A stretch of DNA of 64,000 bases from Iris pallida (taxonomy: Eukaryota > Streptophyta > Magnoliopsida > Asparagales > Iridaceae), in the NCBI GenBank assembly GCA_029216955.1, contig JANAVB010002199.1:17035982-17099981 (forward strand). The letters run 5' to 3'. The notes under the pieces were generated by a model, which saw only the letters and a program-made list of their open reading frames with translations, was not told the DNA's origin and made no database searches. Shown here piece by piece: positions 24,301 to 35,383 of this stretch. The position numbers and the translations under genes are program-made. Position 1 is the stretch's first letter, and every line of letters starts with the position of its first letter.

Positions 24301-24996
24301 TCTTGTCCGCACTGACTTTTTCATCATCGTCCCACACGTACGCCTCGCGCATTCCGCGCGCTCCCGAGCCCTCGTTTCGCCCATGACGCCGAAGGCGCCC
24401 CCGACGTCTTCACGACGCCTACGACAGCCGATGCCGTCCAGCCACCCGTTCTATGCGCACGACGTCCTTACGATGTCTTCCCGACGCCACCACTGGACGC
24501 CGCACGACGGGTCGCGTGGTTGGCTGTTGGTTATACCCGTGGTAGAATGGTGTCGGTCCTCGACCGTCCGCGCGGCGCCCCTGGCCGTAGAGTTTTCATG
24601 CACAGGACGCCCCATTCTGACCCACGCCAATACGATAGAATGACTCACTTAGTAAAGTTGGTTTTCACTTGTACCTCTTATGTAAAGGGACATGAGTTTG
24701 AGGTCCAGTGGTGCTCTTTTTTCGAGTTTTTCAGTTTTTTTTTGGGTTTTTTTTTAACGAGGGGTACCATTTTAATTTTTGTCCGAGTTTTACGAAACTT
24801 GAAGACATCTTGAAAAAAAACGTTTACAAGCCTTTAAAGAAAAAGAAAAGAAAAAAAAAAATCAGCCCACGGTTCTGAACAAAGACAACAAATTAATTTG
24901 TGTATATACCTTGCCATGAATTACTATCCAGCAGTCCTCTTTGGTGCTGTGCTGGGAGGCTTCTCGCAACGAGTACAGCTTTGGTATAGTTGACAT
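12372..24996 (-). CDS. Tandem double-domain cytochrome b5 (213 aa, five exons)
   Basis: Exons on the minus strand: 24996-24910 (start codon MSTIPKLYS), 22430-22364, 22250-22051, 12769-12703 and 12592-12372 (TAG stop). All borders are GT-AG, and the total is 642 nt in one frame. Cytochrome b5 is a small haem-binding electron carrier, usually on the ER face, that serves desaturases and P450s. Each half holds both haem-ligand motifs: HPGGDD and DVGHS, about residues 39 and 63 in domain 1 and about 128 and 152 in domain 2. Exon 3 fuses the end of domain 1 (AELEI) directly to a second start module ([13 protein letters not shown]). Plant b5 proteins are normally single-domain, about 135 residues, with a C-terminal membrane anchor; here the C-terminus (about 30 residues ending AAAQRSRW) shows no anchor. 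Intron 3 is 9.3 kb because of insertions, including a Copia element. An alternative donor (AAG|GTAGGA) lies just after ELEILK, so the true 3' end is uncertain. Confidence 0.8.
13173..13884 (+). pseudogene. R2R3-MYB gene fragment (TT2/subgroup-5-like), broken
   Basis: Plus strand, inside intron 3 of the minus-strand cytochrome b5 gene. At 13173-13303 the sequence starts ATGGGTGGGAAGCCTTGCTG (MGGKPCC), shifts frame, then encodes [20 protein letters not shown] and KWRSLP, the start of an R2 MYB repeat. Next comes TAA where AAA (Lys) is expected, then the usual exon-1 end GCAG|GT. A second scrap at 13858-13884 reads RLPGRTDN, part of the R3 repeat, next to an acceptor-like AG; the matching scrap near 22507 is worse. 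The R2-R3 linker exon is missing. The frameshift and stop make it a pseudogene. Confidence 0.78.
14089..15695. mobile_element. LTR-like insertion (about 1.6 kb) in the b5 intron
   Basis: TG...CA ends, flanked by CTCCA (14084-14088) and CTCCT (15696-15700). The paralogous intron copy near 23167-23171 reads CTCCT with no insert, so the ends follow from an empty-site comparison. It is the same family as 1-1190. No coding sequence was seen, so it is a solo LTR or a small non-autonomous element. Orientation was not determined. Confidence 0.72.
16166..16296 (+). repeat. 5' LTR of the young Copia element
   Basis: 131 bp, TGTTG...CAACA ends. It holds (AT)8, the TTTAGTCCCACATTGG block, an inverted repeat AGGAGAGG/CCTCTCCT around GGCTAG, and TATATATATG just after it as the likely TATA region. 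LTRs this short are unusual for an element with a complete coding region. Confidence 0.97.
16297..16308 (+). other. Primer-binding site, initiator tRNA-Met
   Basis: TGGTATCAGAGC directly follows the 5' LTR and is the standard plant Copia primer-binding site. Confidence 0.95.
16366..16664 (+). repeat. Copia leader: GCTGCC-rich tract and a 66-bp direct repeat
   Basis: 16366-16530 is a run of CTGCCG and GCTGCT triplets. It is followed by two near-perfect copies of a unit of about 66 bp, about 16533-16598 and 16599-16664, each containing GGCTGCAGGATTCATTG and ACAAGATTCACGCTCG. This is the untranslated leader before gag. Confidence 0.8.
16794..21335 (+). CDS. Copia gag-pol polyprotein, one in-frame TGA
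   Basis: One frame of 1513 positions runs from ATG 16794 to the stop at 21335, broken only by TGA at 17052-17054. From the next ATG (17067) 1422 residues remain open. Positions within that part: zinc knuckle [14 protein letters not shown] (about 184), protease DSGAS (about 315), integrase HHCC region from HHRRMGH (about 453), reverse transcriptase YVDD (about 1106), RNase H DSDWAS (about 1270). The context (DE-stop-KSTHMV) suggests a Trp codon, usual at this point of Copia gag, mutated from TGG to TGA. The element would need readthrough or help from relatives to move. I did not assign a Copia lineage. Confidence 0.96.
21334..21342 (+). other. Polypurine tract
   Basis: GAGGGGGAG directly precedes the 3' LTR and would prime second-strand synthesis. 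Confidence 0.9.
21343..21473 (+). repeat. 3' LTR of the young Copia element
   Basis: 131 bp, no difference seen from the 5' LTR. Confidence 0.97.
21474..22050. other. Gap: intron 3 of the cytochrome b5 gene next to exon 3
   Basis: AT-rich, no recognised gene. The 30 or so bases next to exon 3 (22020-22050) match those next to exon 1 (24880-24909), as expected if exon 1 and its intron border were duplicated. Confidence 0.6.
22657..23119. mobile_element. TATCGG-rich MITE-like element, copy 1
   Basis: About 463 bp, absent from the paralogous site at 14034-14040 (TAATATGAAGC). Flanked by TATG on both sides. Both ends carry clusters of GGTATCGG and CGATACC, giving imperfect terminal inverted repeats (GTTCGCA-TCGG against GTTTAAAGTATCGG read from the other end). 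A second copy is at 47951-48417. Non-coding. Confidence 0.7.
23551..23675 (+). mobile_element. tRNA-derived SINE
   Basis: About 125 bp with a box-A-like TGGCCTAGTGG, a box-B-like TTTCGAATCC and an A-tail at 23666-23675. It is flanked by AAGTAGTA (23543-23550 and 23676-23683). The paralogous intron at 16080-16087 has a single AAGTAGTA and no insert, which proves insertion after the duplication. It does not fold as an intact tRNA gene by eye. Confidence 0.8.
23760..24909. other. Gap: cytochrome b5 intron 1, with a GC-rich island
   Basis: 23820-24240 is AT-rich. 24260-24640 is strikingly GC- and CpG-rich (many CGCC, ACGAC and CGTCC motifs), unlike its surroundings, and has no match in the paralogous intron. 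I recognise no protein in any frame. It may be a captured gene piece or TE interior. T-rich tracts follow to 24780. Confidence 0.5.
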
Positions 24997-25024
24997 CTCT
25001 CTCCTCTCTCTCTCTCTCTCTCTA
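24997..25024 (-). promoter_or_regulatory. GA-repeat leader before the cytochrome b5 start codon
   Basis: A (CT)n run on the plus strand, (GA)n on the coding strand, lies immediately upstream of the ATG at 24996-24994. GA/CT repeats are common in plant 5' untranslated regions. The role here is inference. Confidence 0.45.
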
Positions 25025-25106
25025 CAAAATGAAATTGGGGGTCAACGTGAAGAAGGCTTGGAAGTGCATCGAACCTTGTGTTTGATTGAAATTAAAAAAG
25101 AAGATG

Positions 25107-25347
25107 GATTAATTGCATTAACTATATCTATATTTTACACTTATTACACGGATTATTTCTGTTTTGAAACTAATTACACGGACACCTCATATAGTTTCTA
25201 TTTTCTATAGAAACTAATAACACTGACTACACCTATGGTTAATAAAATTTACAAAGGAGAGGGGTGGTCAGTGTAATTATTTTCGGAATAGAAATAGTCC
25301 ATATAATACTCATGAAACATAGGAAAGGTCAGTGTAATTAACCCAAT
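25107..25347. mobile_element. MITE family with TTAATTACAC ends, copy 1
   Basis: About 240 bp with inverted ends (TTAATT...TTTACACTTATTACA against AAACAT...GTGTAATTAA). It matches 43134-43364 in reverse orientation over nearly its whole length, including CAGTGTAATTATTTTCGGAA. Non-coding. Confidence 0.65.
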
Positions 25348-25349
25348 AA

Positions 25350-26550
25350 ATAAATCTATTTGGGCGCTCTCCCACATCCTCTTGACATGGGAGGGAAAAG
25401 CATATTTGGTTTTTCTTTTCGTTTTCTTTTTTCTAATTAACCATTAATTAGTGTTAAGTGTTACTATAATACTTAGTTAATATTTTAAACATAATTTCTT
25501 CTACTATAATAACTAATTAGTAATAATTAATATAAATTTCCTAGTTGACACTAATAATAAATCAATATTTTAAGTAACTAATAACTAATTATTAATTAAT
25601 TAATATTTTAAACATAACTTTTATTCTTAATTAGTGTTTGATGTTAGTATAATAAAATTTATTTATATTAATTTTTGTACTTAGATTCGGACATATGTTG
25701 TATGAACACGAATACGACACGACACAATAAATAAGTACACGGTGGAATGATATATTTTGGTGTGTCTATGGAGTGTTTCATACGTAATTCTTGAATTTTT
25801 GGTACGTGTCCGACATAAGCCCATACTTTGGAGCGTATGTACTTACTAAATTTGCCTGAGTTTGTTTAAATTTTAATTTACAGTATCTAATTATCAGTAA
25901 TTAATTGTTAAATAAGATAATTAATTACTATTTGAGATAATTTATTTATTTTATTATATAATTAAAATTATTATTTGCCCATAATAATTATTTAATACTG
26001 AAGTAATATCACATACTTAATTATTAATTGATTAATTTGATAAGAAGACTTTTCAAAGCCAATGAACATGCTAATCTTTTCCATCCTGTGCAAGAGTCTA
26101 CAAGTAATTAGAGTGTCCATGAGGATTCCTTTGTGATGTATTCAGCATCTCCATTCTTACGTATATCATGAGTTTATATATATATATATATATACTAGTC
26201 ATAACCCGTGCCCATAGGGCATGGTTCATTTAAGGTATTCCCCCTCAAAATCTTGGACCCCCAATTTTATACGAACAATAATAATTATGAGGCCCCCATC
26301 AAAATATTAAATCCCAACCACTGTTGTATGTGAATTTTTTTTGGATTCCCCATAAAATTTCACTCTCAATAATGCTCATTCCCCATAAAATTTTACTCTC
26401 AATAATGCTAATCCACAACCATTATGAGTGCAAACCCCACTATTTGGATTCCCCATAAAATACCACAACCGTTGATTCACCAAGATTAAATCTCAACCAC
26501 TCTTTATCTTGGCACAGTCAGCCCTAGAATTCAAAAACCTTTGTGTTTTG

Positions 26551-26618
<68 letters not shown>

Positions 26619-26820
26619 AGGATATTGTACCAATGCTTATTGTATCATTATTGTACCAATTAACCTCAGTCGTGTAAGTGATGAAATAGTATGATTATAA
26701 AAGCATGATATGGCAGCAACTTTTGGGATATGCAAAATCTCGTTCAATTTATCTTCTTCCATGCACTAACGATTCAAAGTACAATTAACTGTAAATGGCA
26801 TCTTTAGCACCGATGCATGG
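25350..26820. other. Gap: AT-rich intergenic DNA with (AT)n tracts
   Basis: No gene seen. Pure (AT)n runs at about 26174-26194 and 26548-26615. Near 26280-26460 the phrase ATTCCCCATAAAAT recurs three times with TTTTACTCTCAATAATGCT-like spacers, a small irregular direct repeat. Confidence 0.6.
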
Positions 26821-26829
26821 CACTTCATC

Positions 26830-27262
26830 TAGGGGTTATTTGGATGTTTGTAGTTTCTCGAAAGTGTGAAAGTGACACTTTCAACATGTTGTAATGTAGT
26901 ACAATTACAATGAAAGTGTAAATGTATCATTTTCCAAAATATGTTTTGATATATAGTTTTTCTTCCACTGCAAGTAAGGAGTTGCAAACCATCTTGTTTG
27001 GATGATAACATAAAAGTGTATGTGAGAATTAAAAAACAAATAGTAGCATATCCACTTACAATAGAATTACAATCCGTTTCTTCTGCAACTTAGAAATGAA
27101 AAAATGACACTTACAGTTACAATGAAATGTCATATCAGAACCACTTACAATGGAGTTGCAAGAGATATTCCAAACACTGAAACTGCCACACCAACAATCA
27201 GTTGTATTGAAAGTAACAATTTCAAGTCACTTTCAATGCATTCTTACCTATCCAAACATGTC
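26830..27262. mobile_element. Probable MITE with TTTGGAT ends
   Basis: The left end GGTTATTTGGATGTTTG and the reversed right end GACATGTTTGGATAGG are imperfect inverted repeats. The interior is rich in TTACAAT and CACTTTCA motifs on both strands. Boundaries and target-site duplication not resolved. Confidence 0.4.
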
Positions 27263-27842
27263 CTTAATATAAAACCCACTTCTTCTGCATGTCTTCTCTA
27301 TCATACTCCAAAACAGAACAATTCCTCCAGTTTCTTAAAAGAGAAAAAAAAAAAACCAAGAGATTTTCATGGCTATGAAGTTCAGATCTTTCATTTTTTT
27401 TATTTTTTTTATTTACCTCATTTTTTTGTTCACAAGAAGATTTTTACCTCATCTGTACTAGGCAAGTTGTACCATTTTTTTTATTTTTTATTTTTGTCTT
27501 AACTTAATTTTAAACCAAAAGAATGAGGCTTAATATGAGTTTTGTTCTATATCTTGGTGATTTCTCTGCTATTTGCTTGAACCCTGAAATTTCTGTATGT
27601 ATAAATGTTTAATAAGGGTTGAACTATCCGCAGTTCAAGCTAAAAAAAAATTAATTTGTTATCCAAATTGAAATTCCCCATTGCTTGACTTCTTTCGTTT
27701 AATTTGTCGTTCATGAAAAAAAATATTGGATAAGCGTATCTATCTTGGCATAATGTCAAGAAAAGTGTAGAGGAGGTTCCTGTAAACATTTTCAAAATAA
27801 GGGTTCAAATGAAACGTGCAGATGGGATTAGTTGTAATCCAT

Positions 27843-30800
27843 TCAAATGGCATCTAAAATTTCCTCTAGATCGCTGGCAATCTCCTTGAGAAGTCCTGGA
27901 CTCCTCTTTCTAGCACAACATTTCAGACCAAAGTATGCCAGAAACTCGATAACATCGGCAGGCCAACGCCCCGCTGAAGGATCAACCATTGTCCCCACCG
28001 ATTTCTCTTTATACGCAGTACGCACCTTTGTACCAATTCCAAGAGTTTTCATTCCGGTCAAGAGTTTCATGATCGTAACTCCAAATGAGTACACATCGCA
28101 GCTTGGCGTGAGAATCCCAGTCTTCAGGAACTCGGGGTCTATGTACCCTAACGTGCCTTTGGGCGTGGTGTCGAGGAACGACGTGCCTTCGGGTAAGAAA
28201 CGACATAGGCCAAAATCGGCTAGCTTGCTGACGAAGTTAGCATCGAGAAGAATGTTAGCGGGCTTGAGATCACCATGGACCAACGGTTGGGGCTTATTGG
28301 AGTGGAGGAAGATGAGAGCCGAGCATATCTCGTAAATAATGCGAGTGCGCATCTGCCATGTGAGAAGTCTAGGGTTATTCTTGAGACAATCTCCTACGCT
28401 TCCATTTGGAAGGAATTCGTAGACGAGAGAGCGGAGTTTGAAGCACGCTCCAATTAGCTTGATAAGGTTTGGATGCCTCATTTGCCCTAAAACCTCCAGC
28501 TGTACGAAAAAAGTTCACACTGATAAGGAAATATTTATATAATCATGAATGCTAACAAATGAATTTACCTCTTAAAGGAACTTGACATATATAATCTATT
28601 AAAATTAACAAGTTGTTCTAAACTATTATAATTAGCAATTAAATTTGAGAAATTTTGAGTGGCACCCCACTTTATTTTACCGTATTTAAGGTGCACCCCA
28701 CAAGTTTGCACAAATGTAAGTTACCTCTCACTTTTGACGGATTCCGTCCTTCTTTAACGGTCAACTCCTTTGACCTTTTTTTTTTTTACGAAAATGCCCT
28801 CTTCTCTACCCCGAGCCCCCTCTCCATGACATCCCTGCTGCGCGCGTGCCTCCGCCGGCTGCGGCCCACGCCCCGGCCCACCCCCACGCCCCCCTCCACC
28901 TCCCCCCCCCCCCCCCCCCCCCCGGCTGCCGCCGCCGCTGCTGGTGCCGCCAGAGGGGGGGGGAGGTGGGGAGGTTGGGGGGGGGGGGGAGCGGGGGCGG
29001 TGGCCGGGGGGGGGGGGGGGGGGGGTGGGGGAGGGTGGAGTGGAGGGGGGAAGAGGAAGGAGCAAGAGCATTTTGGTCTATGGAAATATTTTTTGACGGT
29101 TACCGTCCAAAGTGGGGAGTAACTTACATTTGTGCAAACTTGTGGGATGCAACTTAAATATGGTAAAATAAAATAGGGTGCCACTGAAAATTTCTCATTA
29201 AATTTCTTGAACTTTTTCCAATTTACAACTTGGGACCTATGCCTTGTTAACGATGGTAACTTCTCTATTTTTCAATGATACCCCCTACTTTACTCGTGAA
29301 GGTGGTGGAGGGTAGCAAGTGATAAATCGAGAAAAGTTTATGAAATTTAGTTGAAAATCATAATAGTTTAGGGTAAAACTAGTTAATTTTAAGGGTTCAG
29401 GACAACAACTTGGCAAAACAGGAAAAGTTCAGAATATTTAACTGAAACTAGCCTAAATATTTGGACATAAAATGGCTAATTGCTCAATATACCTCTTGAA
29501 GGAACTCGGCTATCCCCTGCTGGCCATTGGGGTCTAACATCTTTATAGCAACATCAGTGTTGTCAAGGTAACCTCTGTAAACAACCCCATATCCTCCTTG
29601 TCCAATCTTTGATGATTCCCTTAAACCATTTGTTGCACTTTCAATACTGTAGATAGTGAACAATGGAAAATAAGTGCAGTGTGTTAGTGCCCAATGAAAA
29701 TAGAAGTGTGTTATAGCGATACACTGATACAAGTGAATTGTGGATGATCAACCACTGGTTTATTCTTTTTTCCAGAGTTGAAGTATATCTGAAAAGCAAT
29801 TATCATCAACTGCTTGCATATCATTTATCTTCTACCTCAATTTAAAACCAAAGGTTTTTGTTTCATATTAAAGGACTACATATTTGATTATAAAAGGGGT
29901 AGCGCGACATCAAGAGTGAATAACTATGCAAGAGTAGAACCAAGCTAATCTCTTGGGGAGTAGAGGCCAGACAAGGATTGACCAGTTTATAGGTTTATCA
30001 TGTCTGAGTAGCAATTCAGTCGAACAGTCATAATCTAACAATTAGATTATATCTGATATAGTTGACCCACAATCAAGTCTAGTTTCTTGGGGTATGTGGA
30101 ATCTATGGCATCTAAAAATATGATCTATAGTTTCCATTATTTTCTTTGGCACAATGTAAGAACTTATTTTTGATCTACCAGAAGCAGAACATGGATTAGT
30201 AGCAAGTTATCACACATTCATGTATCAAATACAGTTACCATTATCTTGCATCTTACCTAACTTAGTTAATTTGGTATAGCTGACCCACAATCAAGTATAA
30301 TTTCTTGGGCATATCTAATCTATGGCATCGGAAAATATGATCAATACTTTCTATTAATTCCTCTCTGGCATAATGTAAGGGCTTGTCTTTGATCTACCAA
30401 ATTAGTAGCAAGTTGTCACACATTCATGTATCAAATACAATTACCTTTATCTTGCATCTTAGCTAACTTTGTTAATTTGATATAGTTGACCCACAATCAA
30501 GTATATAATTTCTTGGGGTATGTCGAATGTATGGCATCAGAAAATATGATCAATAGTTTCTATTAATTAATTCCTCTCTGGCATAATGTAAGAGCTCGTC
30601 TTTGATCTACCAAATTAGTAGCAAGTTACACATTCATATATCAAATAGTACGGTTAGCTTAACCTTGCATCTTATCTAACTTTGTTAGTTTCTTCATTAT
30701 CCGCAACGATGCTTTAACAGGGGGGGTGAGATTTTCTATGAATAAAATGAAATTTTTGTCATTGATCTTCCCTACAAAATTAAGGCCTCAAGCTTGGGTT

Positions 30801-33800
30801 TCCAACAATATCCTATACGTCTAAAAAATCGATAGGGAACTAAGAGAGAAAAACTTACAGAATTAGACATAGGTGGACTTTCCTTTCCATCTTCCACACT
30901 TTGCGAAGATCCCTCTTGGGCTTCCTCTTGGACTACTGATGGAGGATTGAGAGGGATATAGAACACACGCATCTTAAACTCCTCAATGACCTTACCGTGG
31001 CTCTTTTCGAACTGAAATACAAAAAATGATTCATGATAAAGTCCTTCTGAACGATTATCTCAAAAAATTCCTTTACCACTGCACAAAAACTGTAGAGTTG
31101 TGACAAGGGTAAGTAATTATTTATATAATTCCCAACAAATCACATAAAAGGGAGTACAAAGCAATTGACCATTTCTGGGGTTATGTCCTCTGCCGTTGCG
31201 CAATCCCATGCGATGAAACTCTGGACAAGGAACATGTCAACTGGAGCCTCCGTCTGGGCAACCATTGTGATTGTAGCATCGAGTGTTGTGCCAGGGAGAA
31301 TGATTACCGTCTTTGGACGAACAATATACTTGTTCGGCATGGTGACTCTGAACTATATACAATTTGAAGTATGATACATTATGCATCAATTCACATTGAT
31401 ATATGACTATATACCCATAAAAGATGTAATATAAGCAACAGGAAAGAATGAGCAATTGAAGAACATAAGTAGCCAGGTTACCTTGAAGGCAACAAACATA
31501 TCAGTGTTGTTGGTCAGTTGAATGCAGCATGATATCCTACCGTTCAATTCAACTTCAAAAACAAATAATAAAAGTATATAACTTGAGCAAATTATGCAAA
31601 CTTTGAGCAAAATAAAATAATTTGGTGCAAATGACATAAAATAATATTTGCCCCATCCTTGATGAGAACAAGTTACTTCTAAGAGATGCAGAAAGCACAA
31701 AACTGGAACAGTAAACAAACGCATATCATATTACCATTAGATACAAACTAATTCTCACTTGAATACCTTCAACTTTCACCAACTTGATTCCTTCTTGTAT
31801 TCTTATGTTAGGCTATCCATTCTACTTGATTTGTATGATTTTGTAATTAATCAATGAAGGATGCCTACGATGCTGATCATCGATTATATTAAGATAAAAT
31901 GGTTTTGTTGTGTTGGTTGTGTTGCTTGTTTGGAGCAACATATAATTGCCTATGTGATTCAAGAAGGAATTATTTTAATCCCACATCAAATAGGAGAGGG
32001 AACTCTCTTTTGTTTAAAGTGCTAAACCAACTTCGATTTTATGGGAGATGGGCTCAAGGTCGATTGCAACCTACGAACGTGCAATTCAACGCATATTTTG
32101 GCAAGGCTGTGTTGGTGTTTTCACTAGGCTTTGGGAACTTTTAGTCCCACATTGGAAAACCACCATGACGTATATCTCAATATAAACTATGCTTGTGTTG
32201 GAGTATGCACATGGGTTGAGGTGGCCCATGTGGGTTGATTTTCCTAGAGGGTTAACTGTAAGTCACTAGGAACAATCCATTGTTTTGGCACTCTCTTTGA
32301 GAATCCATAGGAGCTAATTAAGCCCCATAGGGACTTAGCGATTCGGACTCGGACTCGGACTAAGGGCGTAAAATGGCGTTTTGATAGCACACTTTATACT
32401 TAGCGAGTTGCATGCACGGTTGCTTGCTCGAGGCGCATGCGATTGGCGCTATGCGGCAAGGCGTCTAGGCGCATAAGCGGCTATGCACATATGCGGCCTC
32501 GCGCTATGCGGCAAGGCGCTATGCGTCTTGGCGTCTATGAGTCAGGCGCCTATGCGTCTTGGCGTCTATGCGCCATGGCGTCTATGCGTCTCGGCGGCTA
32601 TGCGTTCAGGAGCTATGTGTCTTGGGACTATGAGTCCTGACGCTATGCGTCAAGGCTCTATGCATCCAAGGGCTAAGCGCCTAGTTGTAGGAGGCTGCTT
32701 TCGGGGCTGTCAGGCTTGTCCACTGTCATTGCTTTCGGCGTTGACGGCGCCGTCAGTGTGCAGCGCGCTGCTGTGTCTGGACATAGTACTATGTGCAGCG
32801 AATTTCGTGGGATATGGCCGGACAACGTGTATGGACGCATGAGCATGTCTATGTGCCCATAGGTGCTGGACTGCTCTATAAATAGAGCAGCACTCCTCTC
32901 ATTTGAGAAGGTTGGAAGAGAGAGAAAATTCACTCCACTACAGAGGGAATATGGGGCAGCAGCAGGCTTATGCGCCTACCCCAGGAGGCTTATGCGCCTC
33001 AGTGAGCTTCGGCTCGGATCGAGTTCCAAGTCTTCCCGAGAGTAACTCAGAGCGTTCCAGAAGTTCTTGTGCGAACTTGCTGGTTCCTGGGAGCACATCG
33101 TCTATGGGACGAATCTTGCTTTGAGCAACGGTGACCTGTTCACCCCAACAAAGAGATTTTATTTTATTTTTTTGCTTTTCTCTTGTTGTTTTTGTTCTAT
33201 CTCATTGTAGCGTCTGCAAACGAAAATTGAGAAGAACGATTTTGGTTATTTCTTCTGCTTCCTTCTACGGTGTGAACGTTCTATTTCAATTGCAACTGCT
33301 TTTGCAAGGAAGAACGAGTTATTTTATTTGTCTGCTTGGTTTTGGTATCTCAATTGCAACTGCGTTTGTAAGGAAGAACGGATTTTTTTTTTTTTATTTG
33401 TCTGCTTGGTTTTTGGGTTTCTCATGTGTTGCTGGATTCGTGAAGTTCGGGAAGCAAGTCTCTTGCATGAATCCCTGGACTTCTTCTTCAGGATTAAACA
33501 TAGTGCAAACTAAAAAGTCTTGCATGAAACTATGTTGTTCCTAGCCTAAGTTCTCATCTTGGTAAGCCTCGGAACTAACAATCTCAAAACAAAACATCGT
33601 TTGTAACGTGTCTCGAATCCTTTACTCCCACTCCTATCTTTAGTTTATGCGGATTTTCAATCTAGCAAGGCCTCACCAAAATCTATTCTAAAGACATTGT
33701 CACCAAAATCTATTCTAAAGACATCGTCTGTAACACTTCTCATAAGAACCAAACTAGAACAATGTCTATAACGTGTCTCGAATCCTTTACTGTCATTCTT

Positions 33801-35341
33801 ATCTTTAGCTTATGCGGCTCGAGTCCTTTACTCTCATTCCTACCTTAAGGAAAAGTGGAAAACTTACCTGGAAACTGCAGCATCGTTGGACTGATACTAA
33901 TAAGATTTTTGCTGCTCATGATGGTTGTCTTAATTAATCAACAATAATTAATTAAGACTAAATTAATCATTGTACAAGTTTGGTCTTTGGAGAAGGAAAT
34001 GGACTATTGAGCTAGCTGTATTATAGCTATCACATGCTGTGAACCTATAGATAATTGTGATGCCGGTTGATCACGTTCCACTCCTCTCTCTCTCTCTCTC
34101 TCTTCACAAATTTGAAGAAGTGATACTAAACTAACTACTTAGAGCATCAATAGTAATGGAACTCAAGAATGAATCTTCCCCCTTACGTCATTCAGTGCCT
34201 TCTCTAGGATACATACTCTTGAGTTCGACTACAGAAACTCAAATAAGAACTCGAAATAAGAATTTACAATATGGCTACGACACGTGAACTTATATTTCTT
34301 TTAGGTCTTAAAAGTGTACTTACATTTTTTTTTTTTTTTTTCTGTTTATGTCCTTAAAAAAAATCAAGAAATGAGATGCATTTAGTCCAAAGGCTTTTGA
34401 CCGTCGAGTTTTAAAAAATTAAGAACTCATGAGTTACTCTAGGATTTTCGCATACTATTAGTTAACATTTAATACCTCTTTCTCTGCGACCAAATTTGTA
34501 ATAATAAAAATTAAATGTATAATGAGTTGGGTTTGTACGAAATAGTAAAGAACTAAATCTTGAGACTCAAATGAGATGAGTTGGTATAGATAGGGCTGCA
34601 AATGAACCAATCCGCTTCGGTTCGTTTAGTAAATAAGCTGAGTGCAAGCTTTATTTTCGAGCTCGTTTAATAAACGAGTCAAAAATTAAGCTTACAGTTT
34701 ACCAGCTATAAAAGGTATTACTATATAATTAAAATAAAAAAAACAAACACTTAAGTTGATAAATTTATGCACTTATTTGAACACTTTAAAATTAAAATAT
34801 AAAGTAAAATCCCCCCAAACCCAAATTTTATGGCAGTCCATTCAGTTTGTAGGACTGCCAAAAAATTGGGCAGTCCTTGTTTGCACTAGTTGAACAGCAA
34901 TATTGGGATTTTCTCCCATATTAGGGTTTGTATATTATGAGGAGCCTTTGGGTGCCATCGAAATTGGAAATGAGAAAAAAATTAGGGATTACAATATTAG
35001 GGTTTCCACCAATATTAGAGTTTAACATTTTTGTTGTTGTTGTTCCTTTTCTTCTTCTCCTCCTCCTCCTTCTTCTTCTTCTTGGATGGGTTGAGGAAGA
35101 AGAAGAGGGGAAAAAAAAAAAAGTGACTTTTATACCAAAGAGTGGGATAGCCCTGATCAATTTCTTCAATGACAAATTTGTAAATAATACAAAGTTAAAA
35201 ATGGGCTAGCCTTGATCAAAAAGTGAAGTGCCTTTATAAATTACCTAAATTATCTATCCTTTGTTCAATTTGCAATTATTTATCATGTACCCACTCATCC
35301 TATTCTAACTAACACAAAATTGTTCCCATTTATACCATTGA

Positions 35342-35383
<42 letters not shown>

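Noticed and set aside
24275..24643. 122-residue plus-strand ORF in the GC-rich island
   Set aside because: High GC content alone lowers stop frequency; no start context, family or splice partner.
28655..29184. Several ORFs of 100-155 residues on both strands rich in Pro, Gly and Arg
   Set aside because: They come from C and G homopolymers in the core of the MULE-MITE; none resembles a protein family.
32430..32690. CRISPR-like array
   Set aside because: Plant nuclear DNA, irregular units without unique spacers; a minisatellite.
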